DNA of 64,000 nucleotides from Fremontodendron californicum (GCA_030761205.1 JAULJL010000032.1:9367134-9431133), one strand, 5' to 3'; counted from the first letter of the stretch, positions 21,392 to 34,065 are shown. Numbers and translations: made by a program. Notes: generated from the letters alone by a model not told the origin.

Positions 21392-22044
21392 GATGAGGGA
21401 AATATGTACCCAGTTCAAGATCACACATCATAATTCGGCACTTTATCGCCAAAGATGAATGGGGCAGTAGAAGCATCCAATAAGAACATCAAGAAGATTG
21501 TTGAGAAAATGACTGATGTGTACAAGGATTGGCATGAGATCTTGCCTTTTGCTCTTCACGCATACCGTACCTCGATTCGCACATCTATGGGTGCCACGCC
21601 GTTCTTTTTGGTATATGGGATGGAAGCATTGCTACCTATTGAGATTGAACTCCCTTCACTTCGTGTTTTGATGGAGGTTGGATCAGAAGAGGCCGAATGG
21701 GTTAGAGCTCGTTATGAATAGTTGAATCTCATCGAGCAGAAGAGACTGAAGGCAATTTGTCATGAGCAGTTGTATCAGAAAAGGATGATTCAAGCCCAAA
21801 ATAAGAAGGTTCGTCCTAGGCAATTTCGAGAAGAGGAGTTGGTACTAAGGAAAAAGAGGAGTTGGTACTAAGAAAAATTCTCCCTATAGTGAAGGATCCG
21901 CAATGGAAATGTACTCCAAATTGGGAAGGACCCTATGTGGTAAAAAGAATTTTTTCTGGAGGAGCATTGATTCTAACTCGGATGGACGGGGATGATTTGA
22001 GAAATCCCGTGAATGCTGATGAATTGAAGAAGTATTATGCTTGA
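21392..22044 (+). pseudogene. Element 1 integrase, C-terminal half
   Basis: Continues the core after the insertion: NGAVEASNKNIKKIV carries the catalytic Glu, then HEILPFALHAYRTS, TPFFLVYGMEALLP and the C-terminal chromodomain-less tail (PNWEGPYVVKR..GGALILT), ending at TGA 22042-22044. The TAG after ARYE (21719-21721) is CAA in the other copy. A perfect 23-bp tandem duplication (21833-21855 / 21856-21878) shifts the frame, so the tail reads from 21862 on. With the N-terminal half, this gives an integrase broken at least three times. Confidence 0.85.
21833..21878 (+). repeat. 23-bp tandem duplication in integrase
   Basis: Two adjacent copies of GAGGAGTTGGTACTAAGG followed by AAAAA, differing only at the end. 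Element 6 has one copy (about 60687). Since 23 is not a multiple of three, the duplication breaks the frame. Confidence 0.85.
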
Positions 22045-23639
22045 CACAAAAAAAAAAAGAGAACAAAAGAAAAAAGAGAAAAGAGAACAAAATTGTGATA
22101 TTGTGCACATGGAAATTCGAATGATTCCAAGTAAAAAAAAGGAAATTCTATATGTCTATCTCCCTTAAGGACTGATTTTTAATGAGAATATTCATGCTTG
22201 ATGTGATGAATGACCATCTTTCATATTCCTTTCACTGAGAAGAAATTATCCTTAGTTACCCCCTTTGAGCCTTAAAAATTATTTCTTTCTCTAAACCTTG
22301 ATCAAGGATCACCTTCTACACTGGAAGGCAAATGCGAGGAAAAATAACCTCAAAAAATTGTGGCAAAAAGAGCCATAAAAAAGTGTGAAATCAAAAAATG
22401 GCAAATAAAAGCCAAGAATGAAAGGAAAATAAAAGTCTAAAAAAAAAAATAGACAAATGTTTCAAGAATAAATTTTCCTCAGGAAATAATCCTTGATCCA
22501 ATTACTCTTAAACACATTTTCGACCTATTTATCCCTTCTTTCTAAACCCGAACCTTGGCCTACATTACGTGCTTTTAAAAGTCCATTTTGATCAAGCATG
22601 GATATTTAATTTGAAAGGTTTTTTCTCAGAATTCGTTCCATCTTTTGAATTGACATTTTTACCTTGGAAGCATTTAGAATTCTCAAATTCATGTTAGAAC
22701 ACAAGAAAAAAGAGAAAACAAAAAAATTGAAAATGAAAAAAGAATGTAAAAGGAAAGGTTTAAGCAAATGAGAGGTTTAAGCTGAAAACCCGCAAAGGGC
22801 GACTTAATACCGAATAGGGGATACTTGAGTTGAAAACTCGCAAAGGGCGGCTCAAGTTTTGATTAAGATTTGAATCAATGCTCCGTGTAAAGGGGGAAAA
22901 AGTATCGAAAAATCAGAGGAAAGGGGAAAAACTCCGTCTGACATAACTACGGAAGTCAAGAGATTACCCAAGTAAATTGCTCAGTCAAGAAAAAAAATTT
23001 ATATGAATTGAAGAAAGAGGGGTCCAAGATATTCCGCATCTGGGGAAAAACCTACAATCTTTACATTTGTTTCTTATATCCTTGATATTCACCTTTATCA
23101 TTTAAAACATTTGTTGCAATAAATTCTTGTTATCCCTTTTATGACATTTTCTTGTTTCATACTTTATTTCATACTTTTTTGAAATGCATTTTGATTGTTA
23201 TTAAATTGAATGATGATTAATAAACAAAAAAAAAATATCAAATAAAAAGATTTCAAAGTATTACGAAGGAGTAGATTTAAATCTTAGAAGAGATTTAAAA
23301 ACCACTAATCTTGATGGAAAATTCGCTAAATAACGGTAAACAGTGAAAGTGTTGGAGACTCTATCATGAAGTCAGAAAATGTGTGGATTTCAGTGAAGTC
23401 ATAAACTGAAACTTTTTGAATTTATCTTGATTGAAGGTTCCTCAAGTGGGGCATCAGTCAAAATTTGAAGATTCCGTCATGAAGTCAGATAATCTGTGAA
23501 CCTCAAAGAAACCATGGATTAGAAATCAAGACATAATCATTTGATTGCATTCATCTTTAGGAAACATACAAGCATTTGCAAAGCATGTCATTCTCATCAC
23601 TGCATATAGCTAACATTGCAGGAATCGGGAAAATTTTGG
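22045..23639 (+). other. Element 1 3' UTR, conserved part
   Basis: Non-coding. Aligns with 60872-62385 in Element 6 and partly with 9561-10300 in Element 2. Landmarks: GAATTCGAATGATTCCAA, the paired CCCGCAAAGGGCGACTTAAT / ACTCGCAAAGGGCGGCTCAA (22788-22850), CAATGCTCCGTGTAAAG, CCAAGATATTCCGCATC and a duplicated TGAAGTCAGA..ATCTGTG phrase. A-rich runs give no credible ORF. Confidence 0.6.
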
Positions 23640-24535
23640 ATTCCCCAAATCGAACTCGTTCTGCTTCTCAAATGAGTCGAGCCCCGAGACCACTGTCTAG
23701 GTATGTTCTTTTCATTTTCAAGATAAATTTTCCAAATGAATCAAACCTAGGATCTTTCTTAAGGTATTCATTTTGTTTTTCAAATCAAACTCGTTTTCCT
23801 TCTCAAATGAGTCGAGCCCCGAGACCATCGTCGAGGTATCTTTCTTTTAAATCGAACTCGTTCTGCTTCTCAAAAGAGTCGAGCCTCGAAACCATCGTCA
23901 AGGAGCTTTCTTTTTGTTTTTAAAATCGAACTCGTTCTGTTTTTCAAATGAGTCGAGCCCCGAGACCATCCTTAAGGTATTCTTTTTTGTTTCAAATCAA
24001 ACTCGTTCTGCTTCTCAAATTAGTCGAGCCCCGAGACCATCGTCGAGATAGCTTCCTTTCAAATCGAACTCGTTCTGCTTCTCAAATGAGTTGAGCCCCG
24101 ATACCATCGTCGAGGTGCTTTCCTTTTGTTTTTAAAATCGAGCTCGTTCTCTTCTCGAGCCCCGAGACCATCATTAAGGTACTCCCTTTTGTTTTGAATC
24201 GAACTCGTTCTGCTTCTCAAATGAGTTGAGCCCCGAGACCATCGTCGAAGTATTTCCTTTTCTATTAAATCAAACTCATTCTGCTTCTCAAATGAGTCAA
24301 GCCCCGTGACCATCGTCGAGGTATTCCCTTTTGTTTTAAATCGAACTCGTTCTGCTTCTCAAATGAGTCGAGCCACGAGACCATCTTGAGGTATATTTCT
24401 TTCGTTTTCAAGTCAAATTTATTTTACAAATGAATCAAACCCAGGATCATTCTGAAAGCATTCCTTTTGTTTTTTAAAATCGAACTCGTTCTGCTTCTCA
24501 AATAAGTCGAGCCCCGAGACCATCGTTGATGTATT
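23640..24535 (+). repeat. ~70-bp tandem array (GAGTCGAGCCCCGAGACC unit)
   Basis: About eleven units built on TCGAACTCGTTCTGCTTCTC, AAATGAGTCGAGCCCCGAGA, CCATCGTCGAGGTA and TTTCCTTTTGTTTTAAA. Lengths vary by indels. Two units (23715-23755, 24395-24450) are a diverged form with AATGAATCAAACC. Element 6 carries the same array at 62390-63015 with cleaner 72-bp units. Confidence 0.9.
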
Positions 24536-24775
24536 TTCTGTTTAAATCATGGATAAGACCTCCTGGCATAATTTTTCTATTTAAATCATGGATAAGACCT
24601 CCGGGCACCATTCTGAAGACCTTCGGGCATATTTTTTTTGTTTAAATCATGGATAAGACCTTCGGGCACCATTATTAAGACCTCTGAGGTATTTTTTGTT
24701 TAAATCATGGATAAGACCTCCGGGCATAATTTTTTTGTTTAAACCATTCTTAACACCTCCGGGCACCATTAGTTT
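24536..24775 (+). repeat. Short array of CATGGATAAGACCTCCGGGC units
   Basis: Four to five units of TTTAAATCATGGATAAGACC with CTCCGGGCACCATT or CATAATTTTT variants. It is the counterpart of the large 22-23 bp array in Element 2, present here in few copies. Confidence 0.75.
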
Positions 24776-25060
24776 TTCAGTCTTTAACAGTGAGCAAGAC
24801 TTTGGTGGTGATAGCCAAAGCCTCTATTGGAGATACCCAGAGTTTTACAGTTTTAAACAGTGATCAAGTCTTTGGTGGTGATAGCCAAAGCCTCTGGTGG
24901 AGATATCCAGAGTTTTGCAATTTTAAACAGTGAGCAAGTCTTTGGTGGTGATAGTCAAAGCCTCTGGTGGAGATATCCAGAGTTTTACAGTTTTAAGCAG
25001 TGAGCATGTTTTTTGGTGGTGATAGCCGAAGCTTCCAGAGGAGAGATCCAAAATTTTAAA
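24776..25060 (+). repeat. ~70-bp tandem array (TTTGGTGGTGATAGCC unit)
   Basis: Four units. Each reads TTTGGTGGTGATAGCCAAAG, CCTCTGGTGGAGATATCCAG, AGTTTTACAGTTTTAAACAG, TGAGCAAGTC (70 bp); the last is degenerate. The counterpart in Element 6 (63285-63470) has 65-bp units. Confidence 0.9.
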
Positions 25061-25350
25061 CACAGCTGAGCACAAGACAGCTTAAGACCCCTAAACCATC
25101 GTCGAGGTTTTTTCTTCTCTCGCAAATCGAACCCATTTCCTTAAGACGGGTCGAGCCTTGATTAGTCAGGGAACTCAATTTAAGGACAAAATTTCAATCT
25201 AGAGTTTTTTTTTTTAAATGATGAAAATGAAAAAATGAAAAATGAAAAAGGAAAAAATGAAAACCCCTTTCCTTTCCTTCATATGTGATTTCACTAACCA
25301 GACAAAATTAGTGTTTGTTTATCTTAGCCTGATTCTTGATTCTCAGCAAT

Positions 25351-25367
25351 AGCCAAAGAGGGGCAGC
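25351..25367 (+). other. Polypurine tract, Element 1
   Basis: AGCCAAAGAGGGGCAGC directly before TGTAGACACC; identical to Element 2's tract. Confidence 0.75.
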
Positions 25368-28300
25368 TGTAGACACCTAATTTTGTCCGGACCACTAAAT
25401 CAGGTATGCTTTCTTCCTAAAATGATGTTTTAGAATGCAAAAAGTCTTTTCTCATCCTGCAGGTGGTAATCCAAGACTTAGTTTAAGGGTGCAAGCTTGA
25501 AAAGTCAATTTGAAAATGTCAACCACGAAAAAGACAACCTCAAAAAGTCAACTACTAAAAAAGTCAACCCATATTCAAAATCAAGATTCAAAGCTCAATT
25601 GAACAATGGTGAAAGAATTTTGATAATCCGAGGTCTACAATTAAAGATATGGAGTTTGGAATGATGGGTTACAGAGATTCATTAGAAAAGAAACCCGAGT
25701 TCAAAAAATTTTGGGAAAAGTGCTTAAATGATCAAATTGGTCGAAATTAGAGCTTTTGAATGAAAGATAAGCAATGACTATGGGTAACGGAGAGGCCATT
25801 TGGAGGCAAAGTTGAAGGAAAAGTCGATTTGAAAGAAAACCGAGAATTAGAGTTTTTGGTGGATTTTGGTGAAATTGGGAAATTTACAAAAAATGGCCCG
25901 ATTCGATAAAACTAAAGTCCCTAACTGATGAGGAGTGAGTAAACAAGGATAGCCCAAGGCTTAGTTTGAAGTAATTCCGAGAAAAAAGCCGATTGGAGGA
26001 AAAACTGAAAAACGAGGAAATTCTCAATACTGAAAAAAGAAAAAGTCAAATCGGAGGGGAATCTGATCGTAATAATGGGTGTTTTTAGACCAACTCCAAT
26101 TCAATATATGACAAAGGCATAGGAAAAGAAAATCTGAAAAATGGACTTATTTTGAGTAAAACCAGGCTTCAAAGGTAAAAAGGCAAACTTGGAAAATTCT
26201 GAAAAAATAGCAAATGAGCTCCAAAAGTTACCAAAAATTCCACATCTCAATCTTAAATCATTTGGAAGATAGTTGTGAAGAAAAATCCGAATTCAGAGTT
26301 CCTTTGCAAAATGGTAAATTTCGAGCCCACTAAGTTGAAATTCAAGAAGATAAATCCCGAAAAAATAGCAAATCAGCTCGAAAAATTATGAAAACATCTA
26401 GATCTCACTTTTAAATTATTTGGAAGAGATTGGTAAAGAAAAATTCGGATTCGGAGCTCGTTTACAAAATGGCAAATTTCGGGCCCACTAAGTTGAAATT
26501 CAAGAAGATAAATCTCGAAAAAATAGCAAATGAGCTCGAAAAATTATGACAACTTTCAGATATCACTTTTAAATTATTTGGAAGATACTGGTGAAGAAAA
26601 TTCTGGATTCGGAGCTTGCTCGCAAAATGGAAAAAGTTCGAGTGCATTAAGGGTAATTTCGAAAGATAAATCCCGAAAAATAGCAAATAGGCTCGAAAAA
26701 TTATGAAAACTTCCAGAATTAATTTTTTTATTATTTAGGAAGTATTGAAAAATAAAATTTGGATTTGAAATCCGTTTTCTATTTAATTAGGTTCAGGGGC
26801 CAAAAACATCATTTTATCGAAGAAACCAAAGATGGCTTTTCTTGAAATTAAAAAAATGGACATTAGGCTAGCATTCAAAGGGTCAGCCGGTCAAGCCCAT
26901 TATGAAGAGTGATTTTTCTGAATTCTTGCATCTAAAGGCCAAGAATGGATAGTAAGGTAGTTATTTTTCTTGATCAAGCCTTTGTAATTGTGACACATAG
27001 ACTAATGCATGGTGAGGGATGATGTCACTATAATAATATCATATTCTTAACAGCTGAATTAGTTAGATGTTGATTCCTTAAACTAAAGGTGGGAATTTTT
27101 CATAAAAAACATCTTGAATTATGGACCTTTGGATGCAAAATTGGTTAGAAAAAATGACAACATCCTTCTAGAGGATTCTAGGCCATTCGACCAAGGCTAG
27201 GAAGGGGTTATTTTTAGATTTTTATTTAGGGAATGGGCTAAATAGAGGTAGTAGCTATAGAGAAAAGGAAGGAGGAAAAGAGAAGGAAAAAAGAAAGATT
27301 TTGCTTACTATTTTTTGATTCGAAAAGCTAGATCAAGGTAATAGGTTAGCTTGAATGTGGTAGATTAGCTTGATTGTGGTAAGTTAGCTCTACATCTATA
27401 CCATGTGTTTGTCATAATGCCATGCCATATTAATAAACTACCATTCATCCATATTCATTTTGATCTCCATGTTTGCATTTTTTTTATGTTTACTTGCCTA
27501 ATACACTTCCATTTATGTTCATACATCTAGACCATGCCATGTGTTTGTTATATCGTCATTGCCACGTTCATAAGTTATATTCGGTCATACACTATTTTAG
27601 TTATCATGTTTGCATTTTTTATCATGTATACTAGTTTAACACGCTTCCATTTAGACCTTGCATATTTAGGTTGCCATGTGTTTGTGAAATTACCTAGCTA
27701 GATTTTCCCATGTTGCTTAGAGGTCATTCGGTTCCCATGGTCCCTTGTGTATGTGCATGTTCATTTTACTAGGTTTTCATGCATTCATTTCATGCTATAC
27801 ATGTTGTTCATGACATTTAGAATCCTAGGACCATTCGGCCATGCATGTAGTCTAGGTCATTTTAGGTCTTCATTTGTTTTCCATGCATATTTTGTATGAC
27901 ATTGTAGGCCTTAGGTTGCCATGTTTTCATTTCATGCATATCTTGTATGTCATTTTAGGAATTAGGTTTCCATACTTTCATTTCATGCCATATATGTTTC
28001 TTATGTCATGTAGTTCATTAGGGGGCATTCAGTTATATTGGTATTCTAGGTCATTTTAGGTTTTCATTTTATTTTCATGCCTATCTTGAATGACATGTTA
28101 GTTGTTAGGTTGCTATGTCTTCATTTCATACATATTTTATATGTCGTTTTACTAGATTTTCATGCATTCATTTCATGCTATACATGTTGTTCATGACATT
28201 TAGAATCCTAGGAACATTCGGCCATGTATGAAGTCTAGGTCATTTTAGGTCATATTCGATTTTCATGTACATCTTGTATGACATTTTAGGCATTAGGTTT

Positions 28301-30841
28301 CCATGATCATATTTCATGCATATTTTGTATGTCATTTACATTTAATTAGGTTTCCAAGCTTTCATTTCATGTCATACATATTGCTCATGACATTTTAGAA
28401 CCCTAGGACCATTCGCCATGCATAGTCTAGGTTATTTTATAGGTCTTCACTTGGTTTTCATGCATATTTCATCTCCCATAATAGATTTAAGGTCATTATG
28501 ATTCTTATGTCATATTAGTCTAGGCAATTGTATTTCATGCCATGCATATTTTTCTATGACATAGTAGGCATTAGGACATCTTTGTATTGCCATGCACTTT
28601 CATTACGTTTTTGGTCTAGGTTATGTTTGCATTACCATGCATCTCATGCATATTAGGTTTAGGTAGGATTTATTGCCATACAAGTTAATGCTAGGTATTA
28701 GGTTATCTTAGTATTACCATGCATTATAATGACATTTTAGGTCTAGGTTATGTTTGCATTACCATACATCTCATGCATATTTGGTTTAGGTAGCATTTAT
28801 TGCCATGCAAGTTCATGTTAGGCATTAGGTCATTTTGAATTGCCATGCATTTTCTCTCACATTTAGGTCTTAGATCTTGCATTTCATACATCAAATTTGC
28901 TGTTTGTTCATGCATCTCATATATACCACTTGATTTTTGACTTAAGCCAATCAATGGCTTAAGGTCAAGCTCACATGAGCATACTTGTGGAAAATTGAGA
29001 AATTGCCAAGTTGATTTTTCCACCGTTGTGATTTTTTTTTTTTTACTTGGGCAATTCTTGTCCAATTTTTTAGAAATTTTAGATACTGTTTGTAGGTCTT
29101 TAGAAGAGTCTCCAATTTTTTTACTTTGATTTTTGAATGATTTTATCAAAAGCTTAAAAATGATTCTTAACAAAATAGTTTTTCACCCAGCGTTCTGACT
29201 TTCGTGATTTTTCTGGTGGGTTATCCTTAGTCTAAAAATTAAGACAATTTTTCCATAGAATTTGACATGTTCTGAGTCTCCTATATGGTTTTCAGATTTT
29301 TTATATTTTTTTAAAATAGGTTAAAAAATCATGTTTTAAAACTGGACAGTAGAGTCAAATTTGAATTTAAGGGAAAATTAATTTTCTGTTTTGTCTAAGG
29401 CATTAAGAGAAGGCTGATTAGGAACCTTCGCTATTGCCTAGGTTGATTTTTAAGCCATTTTAATCTTAAAAAATGATTTTGTAAAGCTCGGGTCAAGGGT
29501 GGTCAAGTCCTAATTTTCGAAGTTACGAAAAGAGAGCCATTTTCAAAAAGGGAATTCGGCCATGGTTTTTTATCCAAGATTTTCAAAATTGTTTTCAACC
29601 AATCACGAAGTATTTTTGATTTTAGAGAATTTAATTTAAAGTCTTTTCCTAAGGTAGTAGGATATCTTTTTAGGTATACAGAATTCCTTATTTAAAGGAA
29701 AAAAATACACTTTCATACATTGCATTTTTCATGTTCATGCATATTATATGATATATGATTTGTTTTGCTATGAATATTTCTATGACTGTTATTGTTTTGA
29801 TTCATATTCATGGTGTTATATTTGTTTGTTATATGGTTGTGAATATTCTATGTTGTCCTATGCTTTTTATTTTGTCATTCACTTTTGTCATATCATTTAG
29901 GATTTACTATGTTCATGCATTGTTATTTTTATTTTCATGCATATTTCATGATAAAATTATTTTATGATACATACCATGTCATTTAAAATATGTTATGTTA
30001 CTTAGAATATATTATGTCATGTCGAATATACTATGTCACTTAGATTATATTATGAGATTATATTATGTCATGTAGGTTATATTATATCATTTAGATTTTG
30101 CTATGTCATCTTTATTATGTCACACATGCTCATATTCATCCTTTTAAAATATTTTTAAAATAAGATAATTATTTTCAATAAAATAAAGATATTCTCGAGT
30201 TAAAATAATTCATGAGTTCTCTATCAGGTTTGCTGGAGAGGATATCATCAATTATCATTAATAAAGGAATATCTTTCTTTCAAAAAACGAGAAAGATTCG
30301 AAAAGTTTTCCAAATAAATAAAATTTTTTATATTTTGCCGATTTTGTCGGGGAGTATAGGAAAATTTTGAATTAATAAATTCCGGATCATTTTCAATGAA
30401 AAATTGAATTGTTTTTATTTAAATTGGGAATTAATTTGAAATACCAAATTTAAAACTGACTTTTTACCGAGACTTGAGATAACACACGATTAATAAGGTA
30501 CCATTTTATACAGGCATTGTGGGTGTGCTAATCCATCATCGCACGTAACCGTGTCCCGAACACGCTTTTTTGATTTTCTTTGGTTTAAAAATGCAGACTT
30601 GAAATTGGTTTTAAAAATGTTTTAATTAGTTTGGAAATATTTTAGAAAACCGAGTTTAATAGGTGGCCTATCACACCTAGCCAAAAAAGATTGGTGGTGA
30701 CTCCATGTCTTTTTCGAAGTTGTTTTCAAACCCTCATTTTATTTCAAGAGGAATTAAGTCGACTTTTCCTCGGTTTTCCAATGTCATGCTTAACGAGTAT
30801 AAAGTCTCGCGATGAGACTTATTATTTTTTGGGTTGCGACA
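25368..30841 (+). repeat. LTR shared by Element 1 (3' side) and Element 3 (5' side), 5.47 kb
   Basis: Starts TGTAGACACC after the Element 1 purine tract and ends GGTTGCGACA before the Element 3 primer site. It belongs to a different subfamily from Element 2's LTR: GGACCACTAAATCAGG at the start, and no 134-bp duplication near the end. It holds the ~158-bp repeats (26205-26720) and CATTTTAGG / CATGCATATT repeats (27400-28870). Acting as both a 3' and a 5' LTR implies recombination between two elements or a tandem arrangement. ORFs inside (for example 28748-29173 minus) are low-complexity AT-rich translations. Confidence 0.85.
26205..26720 (+). repeat. ~158-bp tandem repeats inside LTR
   Basis: Units near 26220, 26375, 26540 and 26693, each with CGAAAAATTATGAAAAC, TTTGGAAGAGATTGG and AAATCCCGAAAAAATAGCAAA. 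Confidence 0.8.
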
Positions 30842-30844
30842 GCT

Positions 30845-30862
30845 TGGCAACTCCACTGGAGA
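30845..30862 (+). other. Primer-binding site (tRNA-Arg type), Element 3
   Basis: TGGCAACTCCACTGGAGA lies three bases after the LTR end. It matches the tRNA-Arg-type site of Element 6 except for G to A at position 5 and one change distally. Confidence 0.7.
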
Positions 30863-31805
30863 ATATTAGAGAGTCAGGTCTAGAATTAATCGTGTGTTAT
30901 CAAAGTCTCGGTTTTGTTGGTTTAATTGGTATTTAATTTTTAATTCCCATATTTTTTTCAACAATAAAGAGAATTTTGAAAATAATAAAATGTTTTAAAT
31001 ATGTTCATTTTTCACATGCATGCATATTATTATTGTTCTCTGGTTATTTTGTTGTGTGTACTTATGTGCTGCTTAACTGATACTTTACATTGTTTGATTT
31101 TATTGGGATATTTAGAATAAGGGGTGTAGAATAGGTGGTGACAGGTTTGTTTTGTTCCTCCGCACATACTATATTGCATTTGCATAACATGAACTCTCTA
31201 CCCAGGTTCCGTCCTTTTAAGTGGGAGTAAAGTAACTATGCCTTCGTGATGATCCTCCGTATAGGCTAGTGAAACACTTTCAGAGTATAAAGTACCTAAT
31301 GCCTTCGTGATGATCCTCCGTATGGGCTTAGGAAAATATACTCTATCGAATTGAACCCGCTTTTATCGGGGTGCCTTACTAGCCTTCACAGGTAACAGTG
31401 AGGAACAATTCGAGGCTTTTAGAACCGATTCACCTTTATATAGTGAACTTAGGCGAAGCCATGCCGGATTTTCGTTAGATACCCGAAGTTAAGATCACAT
31501 GGAGGAACATTTTCAACCTTTTACCATCTTTCTATATTTTAGATTTTACAAATCGGTTGATGATGAACGAACATCATATCACTCGTAATAAGCTTTTTAT
31601 TTCGACCCAAAGACATCGTAATGCCGAAATTCTGTTAAAATTTTCGAGACATTTTTTGATTAAGCATATTGTTATTTATTTTTGTGAATTCATTTCCTTA
31701 CTAACTTATTTCTTTTTGTTTTCTTTTCTTTGACATGCATCATTGATAACATCATGCACTTGAAGTTTATTGGCCTTAGGATAGTCACCAACCCATAGGA
31801 CTTTC
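30863..31805 (+). other. Element 3 5' leader (no gene seen)
   Basis: Untranslated. Aligns with the leaders of Elements 2 and 6. Contains the tandem CCTTCGTGATGATCCTCCGT duplication (about 31238-31325), CAATTCG..GATTCACC and GGCGAAGCCATGCCGGATTT. Confidence 0.6.
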
Positions 31806-33566
31806 ATGGAGTGTTAGGTTATATCAGTAATAGAAGATCATGCAGTAGTTAGGGCACAGTCAAAAAAAGATCAGAGGGAGGATGGTGATTTCTTAAAGAA
31901 AGGTTATGTGTCAGTATTGTCGGAGAGGGTAAGTTGGATCTTAAACAGAATAATCTTTGAGGGTTAGCCGGCATTTGGAATCAGTGGAATGTATCAGAGA
32001 AAGAAGCCTTCACCCAGAAATATGGAGATATAGCATTTTTAATTTCGATTAGGGTTAATAGTGGGTTGATTCAAACTATGGTACAGTTCTGGAATCCTGC
32101 TTATAAATGTTTCATTTTTAACAAGGAAGATATGACCCCACTTATTGAAGAATACTCAGCACTGCTACGTATTGAGTTTCCTAATCCAAATCGAGTGTAT
32201 TTGAAGGATGTGAAACCTTCAAGTTTTAAGAGGAAAGTGGCTAGGATCACGGGAATGGATACAATATGGGTTGAGAGTCATGTGGATACAAAACAGAAAA
32301 ACGAACGCATTCCATGGGAGACTCCAATAATTGATATTGAGTCACTTCGATAAAGAAAAAGCCAAAGACATCTTTGCTTTAGCCGTCTATGGGTTAATCA
32401 TATTCCCAAGGATATTGGGCCATGTGGATATAGTTGTGTTTGATTTCTTTGGAAAGTTGGAACAGAAAATCGACCCATCTTCAGCCATCATAACGAAAAC
32501 TATTCGATCTTTGAATTTTTGTAAAAGGGAAGGACAAGGGAGAATCAAGGGGTGTGTACAACTCCTTTATGTTTGGATTCAGAGTCACTTCTGGAAGATG
32601 ATGAGGTTTCCTTCAAACCATACATGAAGTCTTTAGTACCGATTACTGAATTCCTTAAAAAAGATTAGCCCGAAGACAAAAATAAAGAAAAGTGGGTCAG
32701 CATGCTCCAGAATCTTAAAAGGGAGATGGTAACTTGGAGAGCTCCATGGATGGTTCCTATGCCGATCATGCATAAATATGGGGACAACTCGGGGGTTCCA
32801 CTACTCAGAATTTGGGGATCTGTGAGTTATGCACCTCTATTGGTGCAAAGACAGGTTGAGTCTCGACAATTCACACCCGTAACTCATAAACTAGGATTAT
32901 CAGAGTTTACTTATCGAGAGAAAGGGTATTCTGGAAAGGTGCGAGTAGTAATTGAAGCATGGAAGAAGACTCATTGGATAAAAGTGGCTCGATAGGTCGA
33001 CATCGTCACACCGGACTACCTGGTATAGAGGGAATTAAGGGTTAAGGATAGATTGTTGACATCTAATGGGGAAGAGGTCCAATTCATTAATTTACCACCA
33101 AAGGAAATGCCATCGGAGCTAAAAATTGCAAGGGCAGAATACGAAAAAGAAAAGACCTAAATGAGAAAGGAGATTGCCTGACTTCAAGAAGAGATTGAGG
33201 ACATGAAAAATAGAGAATTAGTTAAGGAAAGAGAAAATGAAAAGATCAAGAGAGAAAGGGACACTGTCAGGGGTGATCTCAAGGAATTACACCTAGAAAA
33301 TAAAAGATTTCGTTCGAGCTCACATTCGAACGGACCATCAAGACTTTCGAGGAATGGGAGCAAGAAGTCAAAAACCTCAAGATAGAGAGTAACTATTGGA
33401 AAAAGAGAGCAAAGCATGAAAAAGCCTGAGCCAACCAACTTGAGCAAGAGAAGCAAGCTAGGGAAAACTTATACAGTAATGTTTCTGCTGATATATCAAA
33501 GGGCCAGTTGGAGAATGAACAAGTACGGGCCAGATTGAAAAGCAAGGCAATCCAAAGAGGACTGTG
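31806..33566 (+). pseudogene. Element 3 ORF1 (DUF7745-like protein upstream of gag)
   Basis: The start at ATG 31806 and end at TGA 33564-33566 correspond to Element 6's 51467-53228. Readable parts: WNPAYKCFIFNKEDMTPLIE and EYSALLRIEFPN (32090-32180), WVESHV (32269), DIFALAVYGLIIFPRILGHV (32368-32427), IRSLNFCKREGQGR.KGCVQLL (32500-32560), then PLLRIWGSVSYAPLL and a C-terminal coiled coil (MKNRELVKERENEKIKRERD). The order of these motifs is that of the plant DUF7745 family, often found as ORF1 of Ogre elements; its role is unknown. There is a TAG already at codon 4 (31815-31817), with several further frameshifts. Confidence 0.65.
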
Positions 33567-34065
33567 AAAGAAAGTCCAAGATCCGAGGGAGTTACTCTAG
33601 GACCAATATTTTGTAACAACACTTTGAAATAGATAGGCAAATTACTTGATTATCTTAGACAATGGTCTTGTTATTTTTATGTATTTAAATTCCAGAAATC
33701 AATGAAAGATCGTTTGGTTGAAACTATCCCGGGGCCAATACTTTCAAAGGCATTCATATTTTTATCATTCATTTTTTCTTACCTTTATATATTTGTTTGT
33801 TCATTCAAACATTTATTCATATTTATAATCATTCATTCATTTATTCTTTATATCTACTCATTCATATTCATATACTTAGTCATTTATTTATTCATTTTAT
33901 TTGTTCATTCATTCACATTTAGTCATTCATTCATCTATAATAAAATATAAAAAATGTGTCAATAAATTCTAATTCATGGTTTTTAGAACTTAAGGTAAAA
34001 TTGGGCACACTCCGAAAGAACCGGAATTTTGACACCGTTACAACACTCGATCTCAAGTTAGAGTA
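33567..34065 (+). repeat. ORF1-gag spacer with TTCATT microsatellite
   Basis: Non-coding. The part at about 33765-33945 is an imperfect run of TTTATTCATTCATT-like units. Element 6 has the same spacer with the same microsatellite (53430-53635), so it predates the split of the two copies. Confidence 0.7.

Larger units (their letters stand above)
1..30841 (+). mobile_element. Element 1: Ogre/Tat-type Ty3-gypsy retrotransposon, 5' part outside window, split by nested insertion
   Basis: The visible parts are the end of RT, RNase H, archaeal-type RNase H and the integrase N-terminal half (1-1830), the integrase C-terminal half (21387-22044), a 3' UTR, a purine tract and a 3' LTR (25368-30841). The two pol halves join exactly when 1831-21386 is removed, as shown by alignment with the second copy of the same gene at 57650-60871. 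Its LTR is followed directly by another primer-binding site, so the LTR is shared with Element 3. Multiple stops, frameshifts and lost catalytic residues show that it is dead. Assignment to the Tat/Ogre group rests on the two RNase H domains, the very long LTRs and the tRNA-Arg-type primer site of its relatives. Confidence 0.85.
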
